DNA of 38,941 bases from Gammaproteobacteria bacterium RBG_16_51_14 (GCA_001802375.1 MGXK01000119.1:10802-49742); one strand, 5' to 3'; counted from the stretch's first letter, positions 22,002-30,306 are shown. Translations and numbers: made by a program. The notes: generated by a model not told the origin, from the letters alone.

Positions 22002-22030
22002 TTGCAGAGGGCTATCTGAAGCAAAGAAAA

Positions 22031-22969
22031 ATGAAAAAAAGTGAGGTAAAACATATCATTATTACCAATGAACAAGCCGGCCGCCGGATTGATAATTTTT
22101 TAATGCGCCATATGAAGGGGATTCCAAAGTCCAGACTTTATCAAATGCTGAGAAAGGGTGAGGTCAGGGTAAACAGCAACCGTATCAAACAGACATACCG
22201 GCTGGAAGCGGGGGATACTGTCCGATTACCCCCCCTGTACCAGGAAACGACCGCTCCAGGAGGTTCACCTTCCTTATTCCTGCTGGAGCGGATCAGAGAC
22301 AGTATTATTTACGAAGATGATGTGCTGATCGTGCTGAACAAACCATCAGGTATTGTGGTCCACAGCGGTAGTGGTCGACGTTTTGGCGTCATTGAAGTAC
22401 TCCGGGTACTCAGACCCGGGGACAGGTCACTGGAACTTGTCCATCGACTGGATGGTGCCACCTCCGGCTGTTTATTAATTGCCAAGGACAACGTGTACTT
22501 GCGATATCTACATTCTGTGCTCAAATCAGGTCAAATGGCCAAATCCTATATAGCCCTCGTCAAGGGGCATTTAAAAAAGCCATCGATTAAGGTTGAACAG
22601 CCATTGAGCAGGAATCTGCTGCGTTCCGGCGAGAGAATGGTTCAGGTAAGAGACGATGGCAAGCGTGCCATTACCTGTTTCCGGTGCGAGCGTCTTTATC
22701 CACAAGCAAGCCTGGCAAACGTTGAACTGTTGACCGGGCGTACCCACCAGATCCGGGTACATGCTGCGCACATCGGACATCCGCTGGCAGGTGATGATAA
22801 ATATGGCGACAGGGAGTTCAACAGGCGATTGAAAAATTTCGGCCTGTCACGTTTGTTCCTGCACGCCTCCTCGATTCAATTTAAATCACCTTCTTCGGGG
22901 CGGGAAATCAAAATCAAGGCACCATTGCCGGAAGACTTACAGGTATTCCTGAATACCTATGGGTCCTGA
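22031..22969 (+). CDS. rluC: 23S rRNA pseudouridine synthase RluC
   Basis: RluC converts uridines 955, 2504 and 2580 of 23S rRNA to pseudouridine (E. coli numbering). The 312-residue product has an N-terminal S4 RNA-binding domain (about residues 18-70, KSRLYQMLRKGEVRVN) and the RluA-family catalytic domain. The catalytic aspartate is D141 in VHRLDGATSG. The usual motif is HRLDRDTSG, so both residues after the aspartate differ here (G-A for R-D). ELLTGRTHQIRVHAAHIGHP and the C-terminal KIKAPLP are intact. Divergent from rne and followed 5 bp later by the HAD phosphatase, which supports RluC over the paralogues RluA and RluD. Confidence 0.93.
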   Translation: MKKSEVKHIIITNEQAGRRIDNFLMRHMKGIPKSRLYQMLRKGEVRVNSNRIKQTYRLEAGDTVRLPPLYQETTAPGGSPSLFLLERIRDSIIYEDDVLIVLNKPSGIVVHSGSGRRFGVIEVLRVLRPGDRSLELVHRLDGATSGCLLIAKDNVYLRYLHSVLKSGQMAKSYIALVKGHLKKPSIKVEQPLSRNLLRSGERMVQVRDDGKRAITCFRCERLYPQASLANVELLTGRTHQIRVHAAHIGHPLAGDDKYGDREFNRRLKNFGLSRLFLHASSIQFKSPSSGREIKIKAPLPEDLQVFLNTYGS

Positions 22970-22974
22970 TCGCT

Positions 22975-23637
22975 ATGGCTAACAGATTCAATCTGCTTGT
23001 GTTTGATTGGGATGGCACGTTGTCTGATTCGGAGTCAGGGATTATAGCTGCAATGCAACTGGCGATTCAGGAACTGGGACTGACTGAACGGCATGATGTC
23101 GAAATCTGCGAAATAATAGGCCTGGGTCTGGAGGAAGCAATCGATACCCTTTATCCGGAAATAGAGGTTGGTCAGCGACATGATCTTGCAAGGCTTTATC
23201 GTCTTTACTACCCGATGGTAACAGCAGGGTCAACGCCATTGTTTCCCAGGACACAGGCAACAATCGAATCATTGTATAATGCAGGCTATCTGCTCGCTGT
23301 GGCGACCGGCAAGAGCAGGCGAGGTCTTGACAGATCACTCAGGGAAAACAATCTGGGACACTATTTTCATGCATCACGTTGCGCAGATGAAACCTTTTCC
23401 AAGCCTCATCCACAAATGCTCAGGGATCTCATGCAGATGCTTGATGTTTCGCCTGAAAGAACACTGATGATAGGTGACACTGAATATGATTTGCAGATGG
23501 CAATGAATGCAGAAGTAGCTTCTCTTGCAGTCAGTTATGGAGTACACCCGTCTGGACGTTTGCTAGAATTCAGACCACTGACCTGTCTGGATAGTCTGGC
23601 TGAGTTACCGGTATGGCTGGAACATCCGGATAATTGA
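22975..23637 (+). CDS. HAD-superfamily phosphatase, phosphoglycolate phosphatase-like
   Basis: This 220-residue hydrolase belongs to HAD subfamily IA. The nucleophile and acid-base aspartates are D11 and D13 in VFDWDGTLSDSE. Motif II threonine lies in AVATGKSRRGL, the motif III lysine in SKPHPQML, and motif IV is MIGDTEYDLQMA. A helical cap domain sits between about residues 17 and 80. The substrate cannot be told from sequence; phosphoglycolate or another small phosphate ester is possible. A HAD gene of this type is found between rluC and sppA in Pseudomonas and relatives. Gaps of 5 and 7 bp to its neighbours imply one operon. Confidence 0.88.
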   Translation: MANRFNLLVFDWDGTLSDSESGIIAAMQLAIQELGLTERHDVEICEIIGLGLEEAIDTLYPEIEVGQRHDLARLYRLYYPMVTAGSTPLFPRTQATIESLYNAGYLLAVATGKSRRGLDRSLRENNLGHYFHASRCADETFSKPHPQMLRDLMQMLDVSPERTLMIGDTEYDLQMAMNAEVASLAVSYGVHPSGRLLEFRPLTCLDSLAELPVWLEHPDN

Positions 23638-23644
23638 TAAACCT

Positions 23645-24616
23645 ATGGAAACAGATCACATAATAATGAACCAAAACTCGGGAAGTCAAAATTCGGCTGA
23701 TTCTTTTGAACAAGGTGTCGTAAACCGGCTGGCGCAGGAAATACTGGCCGAACAAAGGCGTGCACGACGTTGGGGTGTCTTCTTCAAATCCCTGCTGGCC
23801 TTGTATCTATTTGTGTTACTGGTGATTTATCTGGCAGGAGATATGGGTGCGGGCCCGATTGCTGTCGGTAAACATACCGCCCTGATCGAGATCAACGGTG
23901 TAATATCCCCGGATAGTGAGGCAAGGGCGGATTATATTGTCACCGGCCTGAGAGATGCCTTTGAAAATAACGATACAGCCGGTGTCATATTGAGGATAAA
24001 CAGTCCCGGCGGCAGTCCGGTTCAGGCCGGGTACGTCAGTGATGAAATTGCAAGGTTACGAGAGAAATATCCCGATATACCACTCTACGCCGTGATTAGT
24101 GATATCTGTGCCTCGGGTGGCTATTACATTGCTGCTGCCGCGGATAAAATCTATGCTAACAAGGCCAGTATCGTGGGCTCAATTGGTGTCATTATGGCCA
24201 GTTTCGGTTTTGTGGACGCCATTGATAAGCTCGGGATCCAGCGGCGCTTGTTCCATGCAGGTGAAAACAAGGGATTCATGGATCCGTATTCCCCCCTGCG
24301 GGCAGAAGATGTCGCTCACGCAGATACTATGTTGGCTCAAATTCATCAGCAGTTTATAGATGTCGTCAGAAAGGGCAGGGGGGAACGTTTAAAACAGGAT
24401 GCCCAATTATTTTCCGGTTTAATCTGGACAGGCGAGCAGTCACTTGAACTGGGTCTGGTTGATGCCCTCGGCAGTGCAAGTTATGTCGCCCGCGAAGTTA
24501 TCGGGGCTGAGGATATTGTGGATTTTACCAAACGGGAGACCGTGTTTGATCGCTTCGCAAATCGGATCGGCGCAAAGATAGCTGAAAAATTGACCACAAG
24601 TTTTGAACTGAGGTAG
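23645..24616 (+). CDS. sppA: Signal peptide peptidase SppA (short form)
   Basis: SppA degrades signal peptides left in the inner membrane after LepB cleavage. The 323-residue protein is the short, single-domain form (E. coli has a 618-residue tandem form). It has a cytoplasmic N-terminus, one membrane segment (about residues 48-65) and a Clp-protease-like periplasmic domain. The serine/lysine dyad fits Bacillus SppA: S157 in DICASGGYY and K209 in AGENKGFMDP, 52 residues apart as in the Bacillus enzyme. The start at 23645 is 7 bp after the HAD gene; an in-frame ATG at 23666 is possible. The downstream maf gene is convergent. Confidence 0.92.
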   Translation: METDHIIMNQNSGSQNSADSFEQGVVNRLAQEILAEQRRARRWGVFFKSLLALYLFVLLVIYLAGDMGAGPIAVGKHTALIEINGVISPDSEARADYIVTGLRDAFENNDTAGVILRINSPGGSPVQAGYVSDEIARLREKYPDIPLYAVISDICASGGYYIAAAADKIYANKASIVGSIGVIMASFGFVDAIDKLGIQRRLFHAGENKGFMDPYSPLRAEDVAHADTMLAQIHQQFIDVVRKGRGERLKQDAQLFSGLIWTGEQSLELGLVDALGSASYVAREVIGAEDIVDFTKRETVFDRFANRIGAKIAEKLTTSFELR

Positions 24617-24635
24617 GACTATTTCCAGGGCACAT

Positions 24636-25217
24636 TCAGGGAACCGGTATGCCTTCCTTGCGCAGCATCTCCGCGAGCCTGATCAGGGGCAGACCAATCA
24701 GCGCGGTCGGATCCCCACCTTCCATCCTGGATACCAGAGAGATGCCAAGTTGTTCTGATTTAAAACTGCCGGCACAATGGTATGGTTGTTCCTTTCTCAG
24801 ATAATTTTCTATTTCATCATCAGTCAACACCCTGAAATAGACCGCATAGGGCACATAATCGGCTTGTATTGTCCCGCTGGCAGTATTCAGGACACAGAGC
24901 CCGGTAACAAATTCAATACATTTACCCCTGATTCGAGCCAGTTGCTCCCTCGCCTGTTCATGATTTCCTGGTTTGCCCAGGATGTCAGGCCCCAGTAAAG
25001 CCACCTGATCGGAACCAATGACGATGGCATTATTTCTGTTATTGGCTATTTTTCTGGCCTTGGTCTCCGCCAGTCTGGTAACCAGTTGTGCTGGCGTTTC
25101 TCCCTTTCTTGGAGATTCGTCAATTTCAGGGGATTCACAGGTAAATGGTATCGCCAGGCGTCCTAACAATTCACGCCGGAACGGTGAGGAGGAAGCGAGG
25201 ATAATGGTGAGGTTAAT
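24636..25217 (-). CDS. maf: Maf/YceF nucleotide pyrophosphatase, apparently with an AUU start
   Basis: Maf-family proteins hydrolyse non-canonical nucleoside triphosphates; the YceF group prefers 7-methyl-GTP. The body contains YceF-like DETPR-type ESPRKGE, VIGSDQVALL and HCAGSFKSEQLGI. The first standard start codon is TTG at 25169, but this would remove the essential substrate-binding motif SSSPFRRELL that is encoded just upstream in frame. Going up to the in-frame TGA, no ATG, GTG or TTG exists. ATT at 25217-25215 lies 6 bp after AGGAG and gives MINLTIILASSSPFRRELL, aligning with E. coli MPKLILASTSPWRRALL. Product 193 residues. It is transcribed against its neighbours. Confidence 0.9.
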   Translation of the reverse strand: MNLTIILASSSPFRRELLGRLAIPFTCESPEIDESPRKGETPAQLVTRLAETKARKIANNRNNAIVIGSDQVALLGPDILGKPGNHEQAREQLARIRGKCIEFVTGLCVLNTASGTIQADYVPYAVYFRVLTDDEIENYLRKEQPYHCAGSFKSEQLGISLVSRMEGGDPTALIGLPLIRLAEMLRKEGIPVP

Positions 25218-25228
25218 AGGTTTCTCCT
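25215..25228 (-). promoter_or_regulatory. Shine-Dalgarno and AUU start codon of maf
   Basis: On the minus strand AGGAG (plus 25224-25228) is followed after 6 bases by ATT (plus 25215-25217). This is the only position with good spacing upstream of the conserved Maf N-terminus. E. coli infC and pcnB are precedents for AUU initiation. Confidence 0.65.
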
Positions 25229-25254
25229 GTCTGGTTTGTTCTGATATCCCCGTG

Positions 25255-25284
25255 ATTAAATCGAATAATTGGCAGTGAAGTCAA
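25255..25284 (-). promoter_or_regulatory. Sigma-70-type promoter for maf
   Basis: On the minus strand TTGACT (plus 25279-25284, 5/6 match) and TTTAAT (plus 25255-25260, 5/6 match) are separated by 18 bp. Transcription would start about 30 bp before the AUU codon of maf. The 114-bp maf-yceD spacer must also carry the plus-strand promoter; TTGGCA (25269-25274) with TAAATG (25290-25295) has a 15-bp spacer and is weak. Confidence 0.5.
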
Positions 25285-25331
25285 ATGCTTAAATGAATTC
25301 AGTGCTCTTCTTTTTGACAGTAAAGGGGTGT

Positions 25332-25868
25332 ATGGATAAACTTTGCCGCCTGATGTGTCCAGACCTGTCGCAATTGATCAAGCCTTTGTGTCTAGCCAGG
25401 GATAGCGAATGTCTGAACGGACAGTTCAGTATGAAGGAGTTTCAACGCCTGAAGGCGCTGTTAAGTGATGATCTGGGTGAACTGGTTTACAATCTGGATT
25501 TTTCAGTGGATACGAAAGGTATATGCTGTATTGGCGGTGAACTAAAAGCAACGGTAAACGTGATATGTCAGCGTTGTCTCGAACCCATGCAAATAGAGGT
25601 GAATCATACAGTCAGTCTCGGTATTGTCCGCGACATGGCAGAAGCAACACGATTGGCACCGGAGTATGAACCGCTCATACTGACAGAAGAAACGCTTTCA
25701 TTAATTGAATTGGTTGAAAATGAGTTAATCCTGGCTTTGCCATTTTCAACTACACATGCAACGGGGAATTGTCCAGGGTCAGATATACTGGCGAAGGTAA
25801 ATCAAAATCAGATACAGAGCCCTTTTGCAATATTGGCTAGGCTCAAGCCGCATAAATATATTAAATAG
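25332..25868 (+). CDS. yceD: YceD (DUF177), 23S rRNA accumulation protein
   Basis: YceD is required for normal 23S rRNA accumulation and is nearly always encoded before rpmF. I choose the ATG at 25332 because AAAGGGG lies just upstream; an earlier in-frame ATG at 25293 has no such site and adds a hydrophobic, cysteine-bearing stretch. The 178-residue product matches E. coli YceD (173) in its central [10 protein letters not shown] (the conserved CxRCL-type motif), [10 protein letters not shown], and [11 protein letters not shown], and in the C-terminal [11 protein letters not shown] second conserved cysteine lies in GNCPGS. rpmF follows after 16 bp. Confidence 0.9.
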   Translation: MDKLCRLMCPDLSQLIKPLCLARDSECLNGQFSMKEFQRLKALLSDDLGELVYNLDFSVDTKGICCIGGELKATVNVICQRCLEPMQIEVNHTVSLGIVRDMAEATRLAPEYEPLILTEETLSLIELVENELILALPFSTTHATGNCPGSDILAKVNQNQIQSPFAILARLKPHKYIK

Positions 25869-25884
25869 GACAGGAGAAAAAACT

Positions 25885-26070
25885 ATGGCCTCGCAACAGA
25901 ACAAGAAATCTACCTCGCGCCGGGGCATGCGGCGTTCACACGATGCACTGATCAATCCGGCGCTCTCAGTCGAACCGAACACGGGTGAAGTGCACCGCCG
26001 TCACCATATAAGTCCGGATGGCTACTATCGTGGTCGCAAAGCCATTGATGTTGAAGAAACCCAGGATTAA
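25885..26070 (+). CDS. rpmF: 50S ribosomal protein L32
   Basis: L32 is a small protein of the large ribosomal subunit near the peptidyl transferase side. The 61-residue sequence begins [20 protein letters not shown], the usual basic L32 N-terminus (family [20 protein letters not shown]). The middle and C-terminal part keeps [18 protein letters not shown]. It lacks the zinc-binding cysteines found in some L32 proteins, as in E. coli. GACAGGAG upstream of 25885 is a good ribosome binding site. An 82-bp gap with a T7 run near 26122 separates it from plsX. Confidence 0.97.
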   Translation: MASQQNKKSTSRRGMRRSHDALINPALSVEPNTGEVHRRHHISPDGYYRGRKAIDVEETQD

Positions 26071-26152
26071 AAATTTGCAACAGCGCGTTTCATAACGTGT
26101 GTAAGCACATCCTGCGGGTTTTTTTGGCAGCATGCTATAGATAGCTGCTACC

Positions 26153-27175
26153 TTGAAAGTAACTATTGCCCTTGATGCTATGGGTGGTGACCATGGTCCC
26201 ACCGAGATTGTACCTGCAGCACTCTATTCCCTCAGAAAGCATGATAATCTGCATCTCATCCTGGTAGGCCTGGAAGATGTCCTGAAAGATATACTGGCAA
26301 GTAATAACGGGACAGTAAATGAGCATCTGACGATATATCATGCCTCTGAAACAGTAGAGATGCATGACTTGCCTTCCCAGGTGTTACGCCTTAAAAAAGA
26401 TTCCTCCATGCGCGTCGCCATCGAACTGGTCAAGGGTGGACAGGCACAGGCCTGTGTCAGTTCCGGTAATACAGGTGCCCTGATGGTGACGGCCCGCTAT
26501 GTGCTCAAGATGTTACCGGGCATCGATCGGCCTGCAATCTGTGCCACCATGCCGGGTATTGAGGGACAGACACATGTGCTTGATCTCGGGGCCAATGTCG
26601 AATCCACTTCCGAACAGTTATTCCAGTTTGCGGTAATGGGGGCGGAACTGACCAGCGCAGTACATAACAAGAAAGATCCGACAGTGGCATTGCTGAATAT
26701 CGGTGCAGAAGAAATAAAGGGTAATGATCGTGTTAAACAGGCAGCCTCATTACTGACTGAAAGTCATCTTAATTATGTCGGTTTTGTTGAAGGGAAAGAC
26801 CTTTTTACCGGTAAAGTGGATGTCATTGTTTGCGATGGTTTTACAGGGAATATTGCCCTTAAAGCCAGTGAGGGTATTGCAGAATTTCTGAAACACCACG
26901 CCGCAGCAGAATTCAGGGGTACACTCTATGGCCGGCTTGCATCCTTGATCTGCATGCCTGTCCTGAAAGCGGTTCGCCGCAAGATTGATCCACGTCGCTA
27001 TAACGGGGCAAGTCTGCTTGGTTTGCGCGGTATTGTGATTAAAAGCCATGGTTGTGCCGACAGGGTGGCTTTCGCCAGTGCCATTGAAGAGGCGGTTGTC
27101 GAAGTAGAAAAAAATGTGCCTGAACGCATCTGCAAAGAACTGGAAGAAATACTAACCGAAAGGAAGAAAATCTGA
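26153..27175 (+). CDS. plsX: Phosphate acyltransferase PlsX
   Basis: PlsX makes acyl-phosphate from acyl-ACP, which PlsY uses to acylate glycerol-3-phosphate, linking fatty acid and phospholipid synthesis. The 340-residue product has the N-terminal [11 protein letters not shown] (residues about 6-16), the SSGNTGALM segment, [11 protein letters not shown] and [12 protein letters not shown], all standard. The start is taken as TTG 26153, because a stop lies five codons upstream and TTG gives [12 protein letters not shown]. No clear Shine-Dalgarno precedes it. The TGA stop and the fabH ATG share one base. Confidence 0.96.
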   Translation: MKVTIALDAMGGDHGPTEIVPAALYSLRKHDNLHLILVGLEDVLKDILASNNGTVNEHLTIYHASETVEMHDLPSQVLRLKKDSSMRVAIELVKGGQAQACVSSGNTGALMVTARYVLKMLPGIDRPAICATMPGIEGQTHVLDLGANVESTSEQLFQFAVMGAELTSAVHNKKDPTVALLNIGAEEIKGNDRVKQAASLLTESHLNYVGFVEGKDLFTGKVDVIVCDGFTGNIALKASEGIAEFLKHHAAAEFRGTLYGRLASLICMPVLKAVRRKIDPRRYNGASLLGLRGIVIKSHGCADRVAFASAIEEAVVEVEKNVPERICKELEEILTERKKI

Positions 27176-28140
27176 TGTATTCGAGAATTGCCGGTACTGG
27201 CAGTTACCTGCCAGAACGTGTTATGACCAATGCTGAACTTGAAAGGATGGTTGACACGACAGATGACTGGATAAGATCACGAACCGGCATTGAAGAGCGC
27301 CGTATTGCCGCAGATGATGAAACTACCTGTGATCTCGCTGAAAAGGCAGCATGGCAAGCTATTGAATCTGCAGGTATTTCACCAAAGGATATTGATTTAA
27401 TCATCGTTGGCACAACCACGCCGGATGTTGTATTTCCAAGTACGGCATGTTTATTACAGAAACGTCTTGGTGTGCATGGCTGTGCGGCATTCGATGTCCA
27501 GGCAGTCTGTACGGGATTTATCTATGCCCTGGGTATTGCAGACAAATTTGTTCGTACGGGTTCGGCCAAATGTGTGTTGGTTGTGGGGGCTGAAACGCTG
27601 TCAAGAATCCTTGACTGGACAGATCGAAGCACCTGTGTCCTGTTTGGGGATGGGGCCGGTGCGATTGTACTTGAATGCAGTGATAAACCGGGGGTGCTTT
27701 CCTCTCATCTGCATGCCGACGGAAAATATCACGACCTGCTGAGTGTTCCTACCGGGATTTCTGTTAACTATGAACGTGTTAAAAACGGATCTGCCTATAT
27801 CCAGATGCAAGGCAATGAGGTTTTCAGGGTTGCGGTGAATACACTGGGTAGAATAGTGGATGAAACATTGCAGGCAAACAACCTGAAAAAAAAGGATATT
27901 GACTGGCTGGTTCCCCATCAGGCCAACACACGTATCATCGCAGCAACGGCGAAGAAACTGGATATGCCCATGGAACGTGTTATTTTGACCATCGCACAAC
28001 ACGGAAATACCTCGGCAGCGTCGGTACCGTTGGCACTGGATATCGCCGTCCGGGATGGACGTATTAAAAGAGGAGATATGTTATTGCTTGAGGCATTTGG
28101 TGGTGGATTTACCTGGGGTTCTGCACTCGTCAAGTACTGA
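27175..28140 (+). CDS. fabH: 3-oxoacyl-ACP synthase III (KAS III)
   Basis: FabH starts fatty acid synthesis by condensing acetyl-CoA with malonyl-ACP. The 321-residue length is close to E. coli (317). The catalytic triad is complete: C112 in [10 protein letters not shown], the histidine in VPHQANTRI and the asparagine in [10 protein letters not shown]. The [14 protein letters not shown]-terminus is typical. The ATG overlaps the plsX stop by one base, implying coupled translation. fabD follows after 33 bp. Confidence 0.98.
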   Translation: MYSRIAGTGSYLPERVMTNAELERMVDTTDDWIRSRTGIEERRIAADDETTCDLAEKAAWQAIESAGISPKDIDLIIVGTTTPDVVFPSTACLLQKRLGVHGCAAFDVQAVCTGFIYALGIADKFVRTGSAKCVLVVGAETLSRILDWTDRSTCVLFGDGAGAIVLECSDKPGVLSSHLHADGKYHDLLSVPTGISVNYERVKNGSAYIQMQGNEVFRVAVNTLGRIVDETLQANNLKKKDIDWLVPHQANTRIIAATAKKLDMPMERVILTIAQHGNTSAASVPLALDIAVRDGRIKRGDMLLLEAFGGGFTWGSALVKY

Positions 28141-28143
28141 CGT

Positions 28144-28201
28144 AATTGGTTACTGGTAACAGGTGAATTCACAATGAATCACCAATCATCAATGACCAAA
28201 A
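28144..28201. repeat. Degenerate 7-bp repeats flanking the fabD start
   Basis: Left of the start, 28144-28157 read on the minus strand gives ACCAGTA then ACCAATT. Right of it, 28181-28201 on the plus strand gives ACCAATC, ATCAATG, ACCAAAA. The fabD Shine-Dalgarno AGGTGA (28161-28166) and ATG (28174) lie between the two arms. ATTGGT 28145-28150 can pair with ACCAAT 28181-28186. The right arm encodes fabD residues 3-9. Identical units occur before tmk. Confidence 0.6.
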
Positions 28202-29145
28202 ACACCAAGCTTGCCTTTGTCTTTCCGGGGCAGGGCTCCCAGTCTGCGGGTATGCTATCCGATCTGGTGAAAAACTTTTCGATCGCAGGACAAACCTTTG
28301 CAGAGGCATCTGATGTACTTGGCTATGATCTCTGGTCATTAATAGAAAACGGACCGGTGCAAGACCTGAACCGGACTGAAATAACCCAACCAGCCATGCT
28401 CACGGCAGGGGTGGCTACTTGGCGCGTCTGGCAGGAAAAGAACGGCGCAAAAGCCGCGTTTCTGGCAGGACACAGTCTGGGGGAATATACTGCCCTGGTA
28501 TGTACCGGATCGATTGAATTTCCGGCAGCAGTTGCAGTGGTGGCAGATCGGGGCAAGATCATGCAGGAAGCTGTCCCTGACGGAATCGGCGCGATGGCAG
28601 CCATACTTGGTCTTGAAGACATGGATGTCATTCGGTTGTGTGAAACGGCGGCAGGCACTGAAATTGTCTCGGCAGCGAATTTTAATTCACCGGGGCAGGT
28701 TGTAATCGCCGGCCATCATGAGGCGGTAGGGAGGGTTGTCATCTCGGCGAAGGAAGCGGGGGCAAAACGTTCTGTCATATTACCCGTCAGCGTCCCGTCT
28801 CATTGTGCCTTGATGACTGAGGCGGCACAACGGTTTTCAGCCCGGTTACTGTCAATTTCGGTTGCAGATGCAAACATCCCGGTTATACAGAATGTGGATG
28901 CCAGTCCACATACCGCAAGCAAGGATATCCTGCCGATCCTGCTGGCACAATTATATAAGCCGGTGCGTTGGACAGATACGATTCATACCATGATTAAGCT
29001 CGGCGTAGGGTCAATCATAGAGTGTGGACCAGGACGTGTTTTATGTGGCCTTAACAAACGTATTGATCCTGGACTTCAATGCATGCCGGTATTTGATACG
29101 ACATCGTTGCATAAGGCGCTTGGTTATTTTGAGGAAAAGGTATAG
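28174..29145 (+). CDS. fabD: Malonyl-CoA:ACP transacylase
   Basis: FabD loads malonyl groups from CoA onto ACP. The 323-residue product has the nucleophile serine S101 in AGHSLGEYTAL, the FPGQGSQSAGM motif (about residues 17-27), the conserved arginine region and the catalytic histidine in VSVPSHCALM. AGGTGA 7 bp before the ATG at 28174 supports that start. The first residues, NHQSSMTK, are an extra extension encoded by a heptamer repeat; the homologous start may be the internal ATG at 28192. fabG follows after 3 bp. Confidence 0.97.
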   Translation: MNHQSSMTKNTKLAFVFPGQGSQSAGMLSDLVKNFSIAGQTFAEASDVLGYDLWSLIENGPVQDLNRTEITQPAMLTAGVATWRVWQEKNGAKAAFLAGHSLGEYTALVCTGSIEFPAAVAVVADRGKIMQEAVPDGIGAMAAILGLEDMDVIRLCETAAGTEIVSAANFNSPGQVVIAGHHEAVGRVVISAKEAGAKRSVILPVSVPSHCALMTEAAQRFSARLLSISVADANIPVIQNVDASPHTASKDILPILLAQLYKPVRWTDTIHTMIKLGVGSIIECGPGRVLCGLNKRIDPGLQCMPVFDTTSLHKALGYFEEKV

Positions 29146-29148
29146 ATA

Positions 29149-29898
29149 ATGTCAAAATATCTTGAAAATCAGATCGCACTGGTGACAGGTGCCGGTCGCG
29201 GGATCGGTTATGCGATTGCACTACGTCTCGGGAAGGAAGGGGCGTTTGTAATCGGTACCGATATATCAGAATCAGGACTCAACAAGCTGGAACATTGTTT
29301 TGAAAAAGAGGGAATACAGGGCAGGTCACTGGTACTTGATGTAGCGGACCCGGTCTCGATTGAAACCCTTGACGATGAACTCAGGGCAGCAGACCAGATC
29401 CCGCAAATACTTGTTAATAACGCGGGCATCACACGCGACAATTTATTAGTGCGGATGAAAGAGGAAGAGTGGGCGTCGGTGATCAATACCAATCTGAACT
29501 CGGTTTTTTATCTCAGCAAGACATTTCTGCGGGATATGATGAAGGCACGATACGGCAGGATTGTTAATATTGCTTCCGTTGTTGCCTTGTCAGGTAACCC
29601 AGGCCAGGTAAATTACTCTGCGTCGAAGGCTGGTATGATCGGGTTCACCCGGTCCCTGGCACGCGAAGTGGGTTCGCGAGGTATCACAGTCAATGCGGTC
29701 GCCCCCGGTTTCATAGATACTGATATGACCAAACTATTGTCTGATGAACAACGTGCGGCATTGTTGCGGCAGACCGCACTAAACAGATTGGGGGAAGTTG
29801 ACGAGATTGCCGCGGTGGTATCATTTCTGGTCTCACCGGGAGCAGCCTATATTACAGGTGAAACGATTAATGTTAATGGTGGTATGTATATGGGCTGA
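29149..29898 (+). CDS. fabG: 3-oxoacyl-ACP reductase
   Basis: FabG is the NADPH-dependent short-chain dehydrogenase that reduces 3-oxoacyl-ACP during elongation. At 249 residues it is near the E. coli 244. The cofactor motif TGAGRGIG is at residues about 13-20. The catalytic residues are S143 (NIAS), Y156 and K160 (YSASK), and the structural NAG motif is at 90-92. VAPGFIDTDMT and the C-terminal ETINVNGGMYM are standard. It lies 3 bp after fabD; a 153-bp AT-rich gap with promoter signals follows before acpP. Confidence 0.98.
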   Translation: MSKYLENQIALVTGAGRGIGYAIALRLGKEGAFVIGTDISESGLNKLEHCFEKEGIQGRSLVLDVADPVSIETLDDELRAADQIPQILVNNAGITRDNLLVRMKEEEWASVINTNLNSVFYLSKTFLRDMMKARYGRIVNIASVVALSGNPGQVNYSASKAGMIGFTRSLAREVGSRGITVNAVAPGFIDTDMTKLLSDEQRAALLRQTALNRLGEVDEIAAVVSFLVSPGAAYITGETINVNGGMYMG

Positions 29899-29964
29899 TT
29901 TTAATAAAAATTACATTAAAAACAATACATATCTATTTGTTATAGAAATAGAAATCAAATTAGA

Positions 29965-29984
29965 AACTTTCTAAGTTGAAAGTT
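29965..29984. promoter_or_regulatory. Inverted repeat overlapping the acpP -35, candidate operator
   Basis: AACTTTC-TAAGTT-GAAAGTT is a perfect 7-bp inverted repeat with a 6-bp centre. Its right arm includes the -35 hexamer TTGAAA proposed for acpP, so a dimeric regulator bound here could block transcription. It differs from the E. coli FabR and FadR sites I know; the regulator is not identified. Confidence 0.45.
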
Positions 29985-30003
29985 ATTGGCATTTCACTAA
30001 ACT
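29976..30003 (+). promoter_or_regulatory. Sigma-70-type promoter for acpP
   Basis: TTGAAA (29976-29981, 5/6) and TAAACT (29998-30003, 4/6) are separated by 16 bp, in the AT-rich 153-bp gap after fabG. The transcript would start near 30010 and leave about 40 nt before the ATG, with GGGAGGAG at about 30036 as a strong ribosome binding site. A dedicated promoter fits the high demand for ACP. Confidence 0.5.
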
Positions 30004-30051
30004 TACACACGCAATCCGGTCGGTAGATCGGAAAGGGAGGAGATATCCATT

Positions 30052-30288
30052 ATGAGTAGTGTCGAAGAACGCGTTAAAAAAATAGTTGTAGAACAATTAG
30101 GAGTTAAGGAAGAAGAAGTGACTGCTGAGGCATCTTTTGTGGATGACCTGGGTGCTGATTCACTCGATACTGTCGAACTGGTAATGGCTTTGGAGGAAGA
30201 ATTCAAAACAGAAATCCCGGATGAAGAGGCAGAGAATATTACTACAGTGAAGCAGGCAATTGATTTCATAAACGCAAATCTTGAATAA
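30052..30288 (+). CDS. acpP: Acyl carrier protein
   Basis: AcpP carries the growing acyl chain on a phosphopantetheine arm. The 78-residue acidic protein has the attachment serine S37 in [18 protein letters not shown]-type helix II, here read in parts as GADSLDTVE and LVMALEEEF. It is very close to E. coli AcpP (78 residues). A strong ribosome binding site (GGGAGGAG) lies upstream. It has its own probable promoter and a strong terminator right after it, an arrangement that gives far more ACP than its neighbours. acpS, whose product adds the arm, is not in this window. Confidence 0.99.
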   Translation: MSSVEERVKKIVVEQLGVKEEEVTAEASFVDDLGADSLDTVELVMALEEEFKTEIPDEEAENITTVKQAIDFINANLE

Positions 30289-30306
30289 TATTTCAAGCTA
30301 GAACCA

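Noticed and set aside
26071-26152. Terminator between rpmF and plsX
   Set aside because: There is a T7 run, but the only stem upstream is TGTG/CACA and it is separated from the T-run by 9 bases.
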